From CBDUZS01 sp965371785 (GTDB lineage: Bacteria; Fermentibacterota; Fermentibacteria; Fermentibacterales; JCC-6): 15,191 nucleotides of DNA. Location: assembly GCA_965371785.1 (NCBI GenBank), contig CBDUZS010000060.1, forward strand, positions 1 through 15,191. The letters run 5' to 3'. The position numbers and the translations under genes were made by a program. Positions 5,214-13,492 of the stretch are shown piece by piece; the stretch's first letter is position 1; each line of letters starts with the position of its first letter. Below the pieces are notes generated by a model, which made no database searches, was not told where the DNA came from, and saw only the letters and a list, made by a program, of their open reading frames with translations.

Positions 5214-7778
5214 CTATTCAAGGATGACTATTCTGTTCCTGCCGCTTCTCTTCGCGGAATACAGCGCCTGATCCGCGCGGTTCAGTGTCTTCTCGAATTT
5301 TTCGCCATCACGTAATTGGGTAAGGCCGATGCTGACCGTGAACCTGAAAGTCTGTCCCTCCAGGGAAACATCCATCTGTTCCAGCTCGACTCTCAGTCTC
5401 TCCGCAACCTGTTCAGCAACATCCATGCTGGATTCAGGCAGAATGGCTGCGAACTCATCACCGCCGTGACGTCCGAAGATGTCGCTATCTCTGAGAAGGT
5501 GGAAGCATCTCCGAGTCAGCTGTTTCAGCACCTCGTCTCCAGCGGCATGACCGTACGTGTCATTGATGTGTTTGAAGTAATCAACATCCATCATCAGGAC
5601 GGACAGCGGTCTGTCGTACCTTTTTGCGCGACCAGCCTCCTCAACGCCGGCATCCATCAGCTTGAGCCTGTTGAAAGCTCCAGTCAGCGAATCGGTGGTT
5701 GCCAGATCCTGCAGCGTTTTCTCGAATGATTTTCTCTCGAAAGCATGTGCGACTATGTCACCTATGGAGATCAGGAAGAGTGTGTTGTCACCATGCCAGT
5801 CACGGGCCCTGTCAACGAGATTGAGACAAATGAATCCAATGAGTTTTCCTGCGGGAGCCAGCGGTATGGCAATCGTGGATCTGATACCCAGATCTCTGAA
5901 ACCATCAAGCTCTGCCTGAGCCTCCGGAGGCAGCAAATCGATATCGGGTATGTGTACAGTCTCGAGTTTCTGAAATTTTTCGACCACCCACGGATAGACT
6001 TCATGCATGATTCGGCCTTCGGTGTCATCCATCACCGGTTTGAGCCCCTTCCCTGCCCATTCGTAGGACTTCAGTATTTCGGTAGTCTCCGCATCGAGAA
6101 TGATCAGGAAGGCCCGGTCGGCTTCGGTGAATTCTCCAAGGGACTGAAGTGTGTTGACTATTCCCTGATCGAAATCGCCCGTAGGGATGTTGATAAAGTA
6201 GGTTGAGACCATGCTGATGACCTTCTGGAACTCATTCTGATGAATGAGCCTTGCTTCTGCTTTCTTTCTCTCGGTGATATCGCGAACGATGGACTGAAGG
6301 CAATCTTTTCCCTGGATGACTATCCTGTTCAGGGAAACTTCGGCATCGAACTCCGTTCCGTCGAGTCTCATGTGTCTGAACTCAAAGAGCTGGGGGGTTC
6401 CGGAGAGAGCTTTTACAGAAAACATGCTCCCGTATTCTCTGGACGATTTGCCGTCAGGCTGCAATTCGGGAGCGAAATCGTACGTTGATTTGCCCATGAT
6501 CTGATCCCTGTTACAAGCGAACATCTCGAGTGCCATCTGATTACAATCGATGTACAAATCCTCACAGTCCACCATGATTGCATCCCTTGCGAACTCAAAA
6601 AGAGTTCTGTGGCGTATTTCGCTCTGAACCAGAGCCTCTTCGGCATTCCGGCGATCGGTGATGTCGACTTGTGTCCCTGTTATTCTGAGTGGCTTTCCGT
6701 CTGCTCCCCGTTCAGCGATCCTGCCCTTCTCGCGAATCCATTTCCATTCACCGGAGGCGGTTTTCAACCTGAGTTCACTTACGTACGTATCCGTTCTGCC
6801 TTCGAGGTGCGCTTTCAATCTGGCCAGAGCCTGCTTCAGGTCATCTGGATGTATCAGCTTCTCCCAGGCATCGATAGTTGTTGTAATGGAACTCGGAGAA
6901 TATCCCAGCATTTCCGCCCACTGAGCGCTCCTGGATACCTCTCCGGTTTTCAGGTTCCAATCCCACACCGCGATGTCCGCTCCCAGAAGTGCAAGTTGCA
7001 GGCTCTCCCTGCTGTCCCTGAGCTCTGTTTCAGATATCTTCTGCAGGGTAATGTCTCGCGCAATTGTGAGGATGGCTTTACGGTTACCGAAATCGATAAT
7101 CCTGATCCTGACATCTACCGGGATTCTCGAACCATCGCGAGCTATGTATTCCGTTTCGAATGAGGTAGATCCCTGTTCCTTCAACTGATCCTGAAACCTG
7201 TTGAAATGGGTAAGGATCACCGGATCGTACACATCTGCCGCAGTGAGTTCGAGTATTTCTTTCCTGGAGTAACCCAGGCTTCTGCAGGCTGCCGGGTTCG
7301 CATCGAGGAATTTTCCTTTTAGATCGTGAACGATGATGGCATCCATGGACGATTCGAACAGGGCTTTGTACCTGGTATCGTATTCTGCGACGGACCTGCT
7401 TGCTTCGTGAAGCTCGGAGATATCCTCTGAATGAACCATCACGAGATCGGGCGGCACGTAAATGCAGAACACCCGAAGGCGCGTCTGCTCGCCAGTCGTT
7501 ATGAAGGTGTAGTCGGTCTCACGGGTAAGGTTCGTCTTCGTGGAGAAACAGCTGTTCATATCGGCAACAATATCCGGTCTATCAGCAAAGAAATCTTTCG
7601 CCAGGGTTCCCGTCATGCCTGCAATACCGCCCTGAGTAACCTCCAGTGCTGCATCGTTGAAGTCGTGCAGAACGAAGTCCTGTCCGCTGAGCTGCCATGT
7701 GTAGGTGGGAAGGGGAAACCTCTTGAATCTGGATTGGTAATCGTCTGGAGAAGAGACTTTCCCCTTTGTATCCGACAT
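5214..7778 (-). CDS. Multi-PAS/GAF diguanylate cyclase
   Basis: 854 aa with no membrane segment, so a cytoplasmic sensor. In order: PAS-like domain at about 20-125, PAS at 132-250 (FESSMDAIIVHD, ending TIARDIT), PAS with PAC at 255-380 (WDWNLKTGEV, EWKWIREKGR, GTQVDITDRR), PAS at 387-507 (ending SIVRDITERK), GAF at 520-685 (ADRAFLIILD, STIAIPL, GFICLNL), then GGDEF from 690 to the end. The cyclase half is complete: DVDYFKHINDTYGH and GGDEF at 772-776. The RDSD inhibitory site (763-766) is exactly five residues before GGDEF, so product inhibition by c-di-GMP is expected. Known family reaction: two GTP to c-di-GMP. Ligands of the sensor domains are not evident. AGGAAGGG precedes the ATG by 10-11 nt, and a promoter candidate is at 7885-7914. 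The barrel protein gene lies downstream on the same strand. Confidence 0.95.
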   Translation of the reverse strand: MSDTKGKVSSPDDYQSRFKRFPLPTYTWQLSGQDFVLHDFNDAALEVTQGGIAGMTGTLAKDFFADRPDIVADMNSCFSTKTNLTRETDYTFITTGEQTRLRVFCIYVPPDLVMVHSEDISELHEASRSVAEYDTRYKALFESSMDAIIVHDLKGKFLDANPAACRSLGYSRKEILELTAADVYDPVILTHFNRFQDQLKEQGSTSFETEYIARDGSRIPVDVRIRIIDFGNRKAILTIARDITLQKISETELRDSRESLQLALLGADIAVWDWNLKTGEVSRSAQWAEMLGYSPSSITTTIDAWEKLIHPDDLKQALARLKAHLEGRTDTYVSELRLKTASGEWKWIREKGRIAERGADGKPLRITGTQVDITDRRNAEEALVQSEIRHRTLFEFARDAIMVDCEDLYIDCNQMALEMFACNRDQIMGKSTYDFAPELQPDGKSSREYGSMFSVKALSGTPQLFEFRHMRLDGTEFDAEVSLNRIVIQGKDCLQSIVRDITERKKAEARLIHQNEFQKVISMVSTYFINIPTGDFDQGIVNTLQSLGEFTEADRAFLIILDAETTEILKSYEWAGKGLKPVMDDTEGRIMHEVYPWVVEKFQKLETVHIPDIDLLPPEAQAELDGFRDLGIRSTIAIPLAPAGKLIGFICLNLVDRARDWHGDNTLFLISIGDIVAHAFERKSFEKTLQDLATTDSLTGAFNRLKLMDAGVEEAGRAKRYDRPLSVLMMDVDYFKHINDTYGHAAGDEVLKQLTRRCFHLLRDSDIFGRHGGDEFAAILPESSMDVAEQVAERLRVELEQMDVSLEGQTFRFTVSIGLTQLRDGEKFEKTLNRADQALYSAKRSGRNRIVILE

Positions 7779-7884
7779 TCCGCTACAACCCTTCCTGCTG
7801 AATGATCTGGTCGAGGTTTGTCATGCCGGGTTATCCTGATCATCAGTAGAATAACACTTTCTACTCAGAGCTCTTCTGTTATTT

Positions 7885-7914
7885 ACTATACGAAAAGGAA
7901 AAAGGAAAGGGCAA
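7885..7914 (-). promoter_or_regulatory. Sigma70-like promoter for the diguanylate cyclase gene
   Basis: On the minus strand: TTGCCC (7914-7909), 18-bp spacer, TATAGT (7890-7885). The -10 matches five of six bases and the -35 four of six. Transcription would start near 7878, about 100 nt before the ATG. It sits between the end of the ABC permease gene (7933) and the cyclase gene, which suggests the cyclase is transcribed independently. Confidence 0.4.
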
Positions 7915-7932
7915 GCTTTTCGGGAAAAACCC

Positions 7933-8652
7933 TCAAATACGATTCAGCTGCCAGAGTCTTCGGGTTTTCTTTCGAAGGGTGATGTACAAAACGATGAGTG
8001 ATACCGAGAGAGCGCCAAGGATGATTGCCGTTCCCGGAGAGAACCACCCGGAGGAAAAGAGTCTGCCGGTGAAAGACATGACACCCTCTGGCAACCGGGG
8101 CAGGATGAGCTGAAGACCGACGGGGATGCCCAGTGTAACCACGAGCAGCACGACGGAAAACCACTGCATTGCACTTCGAACCGAACGAGCTCTTACGGAT
8201 ACGTGAAGGCCGGTCAGAGTGCCCAGAAACGACATAGCGATCCCGAACAGGACTATGAAAGGCATTCCCGGAAATCCAGGGAGGGCGCCGCCGCTTATGA
8301 GCCTGAACAACGTGAAGAGGAACATGGTCGTTCCTGAAATCGCGATACCGAGCAACACAGAGAAAAAGATCTTACCGGAGAGCAGCTCTGATGGCAGGAC
8401 GGGAGACGAGATAAGGGTTTCGAACGTATTCCGTTCCCTTTCTCCGACAAAACCGTCCACTGCTACCGGTCCTGCTACGTAGAGCGGTATTATGGCGAAC
8501 ACCAGGAATGCAGCCGTTGGATTATCGAATTGCCCTGGTATGAAAAAACCGAATACCAGCCCGTAGATCACGATGAACCTTATCAACCCGGCTCTTCCCA
8601 TCGCATGCCTGTACTGAAGCCATTCCCGTCTCAACACTGGAGAAACACTCAT
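7933..8652 (-). CDS. ABC-2 type transporter permease
   Basis: 239 aa with about six hydrophobic segments (near residues 22-42, 46-62, 95-118, 130-152, 160-184, 208-226). The cytoplasmic motif GERERNTFETLISSPVLPSELLSGK at about 70-94 is the hallmark of NatB/ABC-2 permeases, where it contacts the ATPase. Its start codon overlaps the stop of the ATPase gene in an ATGA (8649-8652), so translation is coupled. The C-terminal tail is basic (LRKKTRRLWQLNRI). Half-size permease; presumably it works as a homodimer with two copies of the ATPase. Substrate unknown; exporters of this class handle drugs, ions, peptides or glycan precursors. Last gene of the creatininase-ABC operon; no clear terminator follows. 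Confidence 0.88.
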   Translation of the reverse strand: MSVSPVLRREWLQYRHAMGRAGLIRFIVIYGLVFGFFIPGQFDNPTAAFLVFAIIPLYVAGPVAVDGFVGERERNTFETLISSPVLPSELLSGKIFFSVLLGIAISGTTMFLFTLFRLISGGALPGFPGMPFIVLFGIAMSFLGTLTGLHVSVRARSVRSAMQWFSVVLLVVTLGIPVGLQLILPRLPEGVMSFTGRLFSSGWFSPGTAIILGALSVSLIVLYITLRKKTRRLWQLNRI

Positions 8653-9542
8653 TCCTCACCTCCAGTGAGGTGGATGAACACATCCGAGAGGCTTCTCTTC
8701 AGAGGCCTGAATTCGGTAATTCTGTTTCCAGCATCTACAAGTTCTGCGAGAAGATCGGCAGGAGGATCATCGGACTCGAGCAGCACATGGCCGTCCCGTT
8801 CGGGAAGGAGGTTTCTTCCCCGGAACAGAAGCTGACTCGAATCGCATCTGACCATGTATCTGCCTCTATCAGCGCCAATCTCTCCCGGCTGTCCCGTGAT
8901 CACAAGTCTTCCCGAATCGATTATGGCAATCTGGCTGCAGAGTTCCTCAGCCTCGTGCAGGTTGTGTGTGGAGAGAAGCACGAGTCTGCTTCCTGCGAGT
9001 ACGGAGATCATTCTCCTGACTTCATCGGCTTTCACGGGATCGAGAGAAGAGGTGGGCTCATCGAGCATGTAGATATCGGCATCGAGCATGAAGGTGCGGG
9101 CAAGTGCGATGATCCTCCTGTTGCCGGTCGAGAGGTCTTTGACCTTTTGCTCTTTCATGCTGTCGATATCGAGTTTCGCGAGAATCGAAGAGACAGCCTT
9201 CGTAGAGTCGAACCCGTACAGATCAGCCCAGACTGAAAGGTTTTCACCGACGGAGAGGGAAGGGACAAGCCCATCCTCGGAGAAGAGAACCGAGATCCGG
9301 TATCGAACTGACCTGTCCGACAACGGATCCACACCTGCAACGAGCACTCGTCCGGAATCAGGTTCTACCAGTCCAAGAATTGCTCTGATCGTTGTTGTTT
9401 TTCCAGCTCCGTTCCTGCCCAGCAGCCCGAAGACTCCCTGAGCGGGAATTCGCAGGGATAGCTGATCGAGGGCTCGAACCGAACCGTAGCTTACCGTGAG
9501 ATCGCTGATGTCTACAAGACAGGAATCCAGGCTAGACCGCAT
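8649..9542 (-). CDS. ABC transporter ATP-binding protein (NatA/CcmA-like)
   Basis: 297 aa from the ATG at 9542. Walker A GRNGAGKT at 42-49, signature LSTGN at 137-141 (a variant of LSGGQ), Walker B IYMLDE at 157-162 with D-loop SSLD, and switch His193 in STHN. The Q-loop glutamine is replaced by LFSED (around residues 86-90), as in many NatA-type exporters. After the domain (about residue 215) comes an accessory tail of about 80 residues common in this class. I set the start at 9542 because GGAG lies 4-5 nt upstream; the longer frame (to 9764) is only out-of-frame reading of the creatininase gene. The first 11 bp overlap the creatininase stop, and the stop overlaps the permease start. It energises the permease at 7933-8652. 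Confidence 0.9.
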   Translation of the reverse strand: MRSSLDSCLVDISDLTVSYGSVRALDQLSLRIPAQGVFGLLGRNGAGKTTTIRAILGLVEPDSGRVLVAGVDPLSDRSVRYRISVLFSEDGLVPSLSVGENLSVWADLYGFDSTKAVSSILAKLDIDSMKEQKVKDLSTGNRRIIALARTFMLDADIYMLDEPTSSLDPVKADEVRRMISVLAGSRLVLLSTHNLHEAEELCSQIAIIDSGRLVITGQPGEIGADRGRYMVRCDSSQLLFRGRNLLPERDGHVLLESDDPPADLLAELVDAGNRITEFRPLKRSLSDVFIHLTGGEE

Positions 9543-10263
9543 CAATCTCCATCCTGGAGAGCTGATCCTCCAGAACGGTAACGAGGAAATCGTAGAATTC
9601 CCGTCCCTTCTCGAGGGATACCTGAGACAGGTCTGAGCCCACGCCCCCCTTCGGGTAAATCTTTTTCCAGAGGAACGGTGTAAGAACGGAGCCCTTTGCA
9701 GGCGGAGGAGGATATCTGTCCCTGAAGGTTTCAGGAATTTCACGACGCAGCAGGTGCCAGACAATTGATACTTCGGATGCTGTCACATGCCATCCGACTG
9801 AGTCTCCGAAAATCTCTGCTTCCTTCTCAGTTGCGCCTGGAAGCTCCCAGTAACCGAGATACCTCATGAAAGCAAGCGGACACTCCTGGCTGACATCTGA
9901 CAGACCACTGACGACAGCGCTTCTGTTCCCACCGTGTCCGCTGAGGAAGAGGAAGTTGCGAAAGCCATGATGGTAAAGGGATCTGACAACATCTCCGACC
10001 AGAAGGGCCAACGTACCGGCTTGCAGGCTGACCGTGCCTGGAAAATCGGAATGAGTGACGGAAAGACCGTATGAAAGCGCAGGCGCGACCATGGTTCCGG
10101 ATTTTCTGGCCGCGTCGAAGCACAGCCTGACAGGAATAATGGTATCACAGGCAAGCGGAGCCATGGACCCGTGCTGCTCAACGCTTCCCGTAGGAATAAC
10201 AACTGACTTCTTTACCTGCAGATACTCTGCAACCTGATCACTTGTGAGACTTGACATCTGCAT
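9532..10263 (-). CDS. Creatininase-family metal-dependent amidohydrolase
   Basis: 243 aa, close to the 240-260 of the family. The metal ligands are all present: Glu29, His31 and Asp40 in TGSVEQHGSMAPLACDT, His110 in LSGHGGN, and His159/Glu164 in GWHVTASEVSI. The family includes creatininase, MftE of mycofactocin maturation and ArfB (FAPy deformylase of archaeal riboflavin/F420 synthesis); which reaction applies here is open. The start is ATG 10263, with AAGGGAG 6 nt before it; a second ATG lies two codons in. The reading frame continues upstream to 10560, but that part lacks family similarity and runs antisense to the divergent gene. First gene of an operon with the ABC ATPase and permease; divergent from the CofE-like gene across 84 bp. 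Confidence 0.88.
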   Translation of the reverse strand: MQMSSLTSDQVAEYLQVKKSVVIPTGSVEQHGSMAPLACDTIIPVRLCFDAARKSGTMVAPALSYGLSVTHSDFPGTVSLQAGTLALLVGDVVRSLYHHGFRNFLFLSGHGGNRSAVVSGLSDVSQECPLAFMRYLGYWELPGATEKEAEIFGDSVGWHVTASEVSIVWHLLRREIPETFRDRYPPPPAKGSVLTPFLWKKIYPKGGVGSDLSQVSLEKGREFYDFLVTVLEDQLSRMEIDAV

Positions 10264-10292
10264 CGATCTCTCCCTTCTATCGGTCGGGTATC

Positions 10293-10322
10293 TTGCAGAC
10301 AACCTGATTCCCGGTGCATACT
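10293..10322 (+). promoter_or_regulatory. Promoter candidate for the CofE-like gene
   Basis: TTGCAG (10293-10298), 18-bp spacer, CATACT (10317-10322) in the 84-bp divergent gap; transcription would start about 20 nt before the ATG. The opposing promoter for the creatininase operon must lie in the same gap or inside the CofE-like gene. Weak match. Confidence 0.3.
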
Positions 10323-10347
10323 CCAGCAGCGAGAGGTCGGGTATACA

Positions 10348-11079
10348 ATGAAGCAAACAAGGATAAATGCAAGAGGGCACGAATACGAGCGGATTCCCAT
10401 AAAAACCAGGCTCATCCTGAAGGGTGACGATCTGGCAGAAGCGATAAGAGAAGGTATTGCAGAATCCGGCATTCAGATCCGTAAGGATGACATCCTCTTC
10501 GTAAGCGAGAAAGCTGTGGGCGCGAGTCAGGGTAGGTACTACATCCTGGACGAGGGACAACTCAAACCGCGTAAACTCGCTTTCCTGCTGAGCAGGTTCG
10601 TGACCAGAACGCCATCAGGAATAGGACTCGGCATGCCGGAGACAATGGAGTGTGCTCTCAGGGAATGTGGCAGCCCGAGAATCCTCTTCGCAGCTTTTGT
10701 CGGAGCTCTTGGCAAGCTGATAGGCAGGAAGGGTGATTTCTACAGGATAGCCGGGCACAAAGCCAGATCGATCGACGGTCCGACTCAGGGCACCATTCCG
10801 CCGTTCAACAGGGCAGTGAGTCTTGCCCCCGAAAATCCTGATAGTGTGGCAAAAGATCTTTCACGTGAATGGGGTTGCAGAGCAGCTGTTGTAGACATCA
10901 ACGATCTGGGGGGCAACATTCTCGGAGTATTCCCCGCAGAGCTCGATCGAGAACTGCTCATTGAGATTCTCAGAGACAATCCCCTGGGACAGGGTCACGA
11001 ATCAACACCTGTAGGTATCGTCAGGAGTGTCAGGAACTCCTCTCAGACTTACCCAGAACCTTTTCGATCAGGGGCGTGA
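10348..11079 (+). CDS. CofE-like protein (F420-0:gamma-glutamyl ligase family)
   Basis: 243 aa. The pattern fits the F420_ligase family: IKTRLILKGDDL near the N-terminus, DILFVSEKAVGASQGR (48-63), GRKGDFYRIAG (126-136), DGPTQGTIPPFNRAV, VVDINDLGGNILG (181-193) and NPLGQGHESTP (211-221). In the type reaction CofE adds gamma-linked glutamates to F420-0 using GTP. Many bacteria with no F420 carry this distant branch, so an amide ligase of unknown substrate is the safer call. No cofC or cofD lies in the window. GAGAGGT lies about 10 nt before the ATG. The last 50 bp overlap the convergent YvlD-like gene. A divergent creatininase-family neighbour is interesting because ArfB of F420/flavin synthesis belongs to that family. 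Confidence 0.8.
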   Translation: MKQTRINARGHEYERIPIKTRLILKGDDLAEAIREGIAESGIQIRKDDILFVSEKAVGASQGRYYILDEGQLKPRKLAFLLSRFVTRTPSGIGLGMPETMECALRECGSPRILFAAFVGALGKLIGRKGDFYRIAGHKARSIDGPTQGTIPPFNRAVSLAPENPDSVAKDLSREWGCRAAVVDINDLGGNILGVFPAELDRELLIEILRDNPLGQGHESTPVGIVRSVRNSSQTYPEPFRSGA

Positions 11080-11389
11080 GAATCGCGATAACCACTGCCG
11101 CCAGAACCGCCCACCAGAAACCTCCAATTTCGAATCCATCGACCAGACTCGAAGCAACCAGCAGGATCAGACCGCTGATCAGAAAACGGGACAGACCGAG
11201 AGTGAGCAGGAGCATGGGGCAGGTGAGAAGGTTCAGCAGCGGAGCAAGGATGAAGTTCATCAGCCCTACGACGAGTGCGGTTACCACTACAGGCCAGAAA
11301 CCTCCGAAGTCCATCTCCCCACCGAGGATGAGAGATGTGAAGTATATGCTGAGAGCTGCAACGACCCATGCCGCTATTAATTTCTTCAT
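11030..11389 (-). CDS. YvlD / phage-holin-4-2 family membrane protein
   Basis: 119 aa from ATG 11389, with four hydrophobic segments (about 2-22, 30-50, 56-80, 88-110). NFILAPLLNLLTCPMLLLTLGLSRFLISGLILL is the YvlD/'superfamily IV 4-TMS holin' signature, with the usual DGFEIGGFWWA before the last segment. Despite the name, chromosomal copies are not lysis genes and are linked to envelope stress in some bacteria. No phage genes are nearby. The start is supported by GGAAGGGAAGG just upstream; the frame to 11467 lacks family sequence. Its 3' end overlaps the CofE-like gene by 50 bp tail to tail, so antisense effects are possible. It is divergent from the transglutaminase operon across 94 bp. Confidence 0.85.
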   Translation of the reverse strand: MKKLIAAWVVAALSIYFTSLILGGEMDFGGFWPVVVTALVVGLMNFILAPLLNLLTCPMLLLTLGLSRFLISGLILLVASSLVDGFEIGGFWWAVLAAVVIAILTPLIEKVLGKSERSS

Positions 11390-11483
11390 GCCTTCCCTTC
11401 CACGAGGTGGCACTATGGATGTATTACTCACCTGTACAAAATAACTGATTTCGCTCAGAGAATTCAAGTTCGGAAAGGCGATA

Positions 11484-12458
11484 ATGATTTCGATTCTATT
11501 ACTTCTGCTGGTTTCGCAATCCCAGCCCGACCAGGAAGAGTGTCTCCGTTTCCTTATCGAACACTCTCCCGATTGCGATGCAACAGGTGACTACCTTTCC
11601 ATTCTCGAGGTTAACACCGAGCTTGCTATCTGGGCCAGGGACACGATGCCCTGGGGTGAGGAAATACCGGATTCCGTCTTTTTCAGATACGTCCTTCCTG
11701 CAAGGGTTAGCCAGGAGCCGCTGGTTGAATGGAGACCGGTATTCTCGAAGGCCCTTCTGCCGTATCTCAGAGATATCACCACGATAGAAGAGGCTACTGT
11801 GATCATCGGAGAATGGTGTGACAGCATCACAGATTACGAGCCTACCCAGATGCGGGACCAGTCCCCCTTCGTAACCTGGTCATCCGGCATCGGGAGGTGC
11901 GAGGAGCTTACCGTCTTCTACATGGATGCACTCAGGAGTGTAGGTATTCCCTGCAGGCAGGTCTACACTCCCTGGTGGACAACCTGTGACAACAATCATG
12001 CCTGGCCGGAGGTCTGGACTCCAGACGGCTGGAAGTATGCGGATACTTCCACGGAAGAACTCGATAAGCTTCCGGAATGGTTCGATACCCGTGTATCCCA
12101 GGCCGCCCTGGTCGTAGCAATCGCGAACGATTCAGTACCTGGCGCCATCATGCAGAGAGGAAGCATCTCCGTAATTCCCGTCACCGGCAGTTACGCGGAC
12201 ACCGGTCTGCTCACCATAGCAGATGACTCAACCGAAGTGACCATCTCGGTTGCGAACTACGGAGCACTCCGCTCCATACTGGTGATGGATGAAAACCTGA
12301 GATCGGTTGAACTGGGTGAGGGAAGATACTTTGCATCCTGGGGATGGCCTGTTCAGGGAATGGTGATCGAGATAACCCCCGGAGAAGGCGCGATCATTCT
12401 CCCGGGGGATTCGCAAATTCCAGGATCACTCGAGATGAACCTGAGGGAGGGACAGTGA
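11484..12458 (+). CDS. Exported transglutaminase-like protein, catalytic triad intact
   Basis: 324 aa. The N-terminus is a very short hydrophobic signal (MISILLLLLVSQSQP) without basic residues. The transglutaminase-like core is at about 105-195: IIGEWCDSITDYEP, then Cys139 in GIGRCEELTVFYMDALRSVGIP, His172 in NNHAWPEVW and Asp187 in WKYADTS, the complete Cys-His-Asp triad. Bacterial proteins of this class are mostly proteases or amidases rather than cross-linkers. The C-terminal 120 residues look beta-rich (TGLLTIADDSTEVTISVANYGALRSILV) and may be a carbohydrate- or protein-binding sandwich. AAAGG precedes the ATG by 5-6 nt. The stop shares one base with the start of the next gene (TGATG at 12456-12460), so translation is coupled. 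The extra cysteines (112, 157, 168) are unusual for an exported protein and may form disulfides. Confidence 0.82.
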   Translation: MISILLLLLVSQSQPDQEECLRFLIEHSPDCDATGDYLSILEVNTELAIWARDTMPWGEEIPDSVFFRYVLPARVSQEPLVEWRPVFSKALLPYLRDITTIEEATVIIGEWCDSITDYEPTQMRDQSPFVTWSSGIGRCEELTVFYMDALRSVGIPCRQVYTPWWTTCDNNHAWPEVWTPDGWKYADTSTEELDKLPEWFDTRVSQAALVVAIANDSVPGAIMQRGSISVIPVTGSYADTGLLTIADDSTEVTISVANYGALRSILVMDENLRSVELGEGRYFASWGWPVQGMVIEITPGEGAIILPGDSQIPGSLEMNLREGQ

Positions 12459-13480
12459 TGCTCGCACTCATTCTAACCTGTGCCGCGGTCACTCTCACTC
12501 CTGCAGAGAGAGACAGTATTCTCGCAGAGACCCAGGGGAACGAAGATTTCTGGCTTGAGATCCTGTCCTCGAACAGCGGCGAAGTCCTCGAGGAAATAGA
12601 ATTCCTCCTCGCGACAATACCCAGGCTGGACAGGCTCGAGATGACCGAGCAGGCGCTGATGGATCATGTGCTTGGAGCACTCGATTCGAGATACCTCTTC
12701 TACGACAGCCTGCCGGACTCGCTGTTCAGACAGTGCCTTGTACAGTACCGGATAGACGAAGAACCGGTTACTCCGTACAGAACCGTTCTCCACGGTTTCT
12801 GGTCCGACAGGATCGAAGACAGGGAGGGAGACGTTTACACAACGGCAAGCGAGATCGTATCAGAGATTGATGAACACATGGAACGGTTTGAACGCGACTA
12901 CCTCGGTGGAATCGGGGACCCTGTCTCGACTCTTCTGACGAATGGCGGTACCCAGAGAGAACTCCGGGTGCTCCTGTGTGCGAGCCTGAAATCAATGGGA
13001 ATTGCATCAAGATCGGTACGTGGCTGGTTCTCGGGAAGGGACGGCGGAAGCCGCAGATGGCTGGAGATATGGGATGGAGATGAGTGGATTCCTCTCAGTT
13101 CCGAATACGACAGCATACCCGACAACTGGGAGGGGCTTGCACTGGCGCTGATTCCATCGGAAGAAATCTTCGTAACGGACTGTTACACCGGGACAGCAAC
13201 ACTGATTTCGCAACCTCTTAGCGATATAGAAGAAGGTGATTGGGCAGCCGCTCTGTCGATACCGGTAGAGGGAAAGCTCCTTCCTCTCGATTGGATTTCG
13301 CTCGACCCCTTCAGTCCGGACACATTGGAGGTCGGAGAGGGACCGTACTTTCTCATGGTGAGTTTCCGTAAACCCTCGGGTGCGGTTGACATGTGGCTCC
13401 ACAGGTTCGATGCTGGGTCCGGGGACACACTAAACCTTGATTTTTCACAGGCTCTCTACTCAATAGTGCCGCTGCCCTGA
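12458..13480 (+). CDS. Transglutaminase-fold paralogue without catalytic residues
   Basis: 340 aa from the ATG at 12458 (GGGAGG about 6 nt upstream); the frame to 12344 overlaps the previous gene and is not needed. A short signal-like start (MLALILTCAAVTL) suggests export. Residues 137-190 of the preceding protein align with 164-217 here without a gap at an offset of 27: G..(E/R)EL.V......L(R/K)S.GI..R.V, W.E(V/I)W..D.W. At the three catalytic positions Cys139 becomes Gln166, His172 becomes Arg199 and Asp187 becomes Ser214. It is therefore a tandem paralogue that should be inactive as a Cys-dependent enzyme. A beta-rich C-terminal half follows, as in the partner. Likely roles are scaffold, substrate binder or regulator of the active copy. 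The next gene starts 12 bp downstream. Confidence 0.8.
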   Translation: MLALILTCAAVTLTPAERDSILAETQGNEDFWLEILSSNSGEVLEEIEFLLATIPRLDRLEMTEQALMDHVLGALDSRYLFYDSLPDSLFRQCLVQYRIDEEPVTPYRTVLHGFWSDRIEDREGDVYTTASEIVSEIDEHMERFERDYLGGIGDPVSTLLTNGGTQRELRVLLCASLKSMGIASRSVRGWFSGRDGGSRRWLEIWDGDEWIPLSSEYDSIPDNWEGLALALIPSEEIFVTDCYTGTATLISQPLSDIEEGDWAAALSIPVEGKLLPLDWISLDPFSPDTLEVGEGPYFLMVSFRKPSGAVDMWLHRFDAGSGDTLNLDFSQALYSIVPLP

Positions 13481-13492
13481 GGGAGGACAACC

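Noticed and set aside
9543..9764. N-terminal extension of the ABC ATPase
   Set aside because: Basic, Trp/Cys/Arg-rich text out of frame with the creatininase gene; the strong RBS and the family start are at 9542.
10264..10560. N-terminal extension of the creatininase protein
   Set aside because: It lies antisense to the CofE-like gene, has no family similarity, and a good RBS precedes 10263.
11030..11389. Phage lysis gene (holin)
   Set aside because: The family name includes holin, but no lysin, spanin or structural gene is near, and chromosomal YvlD-like copies are common.
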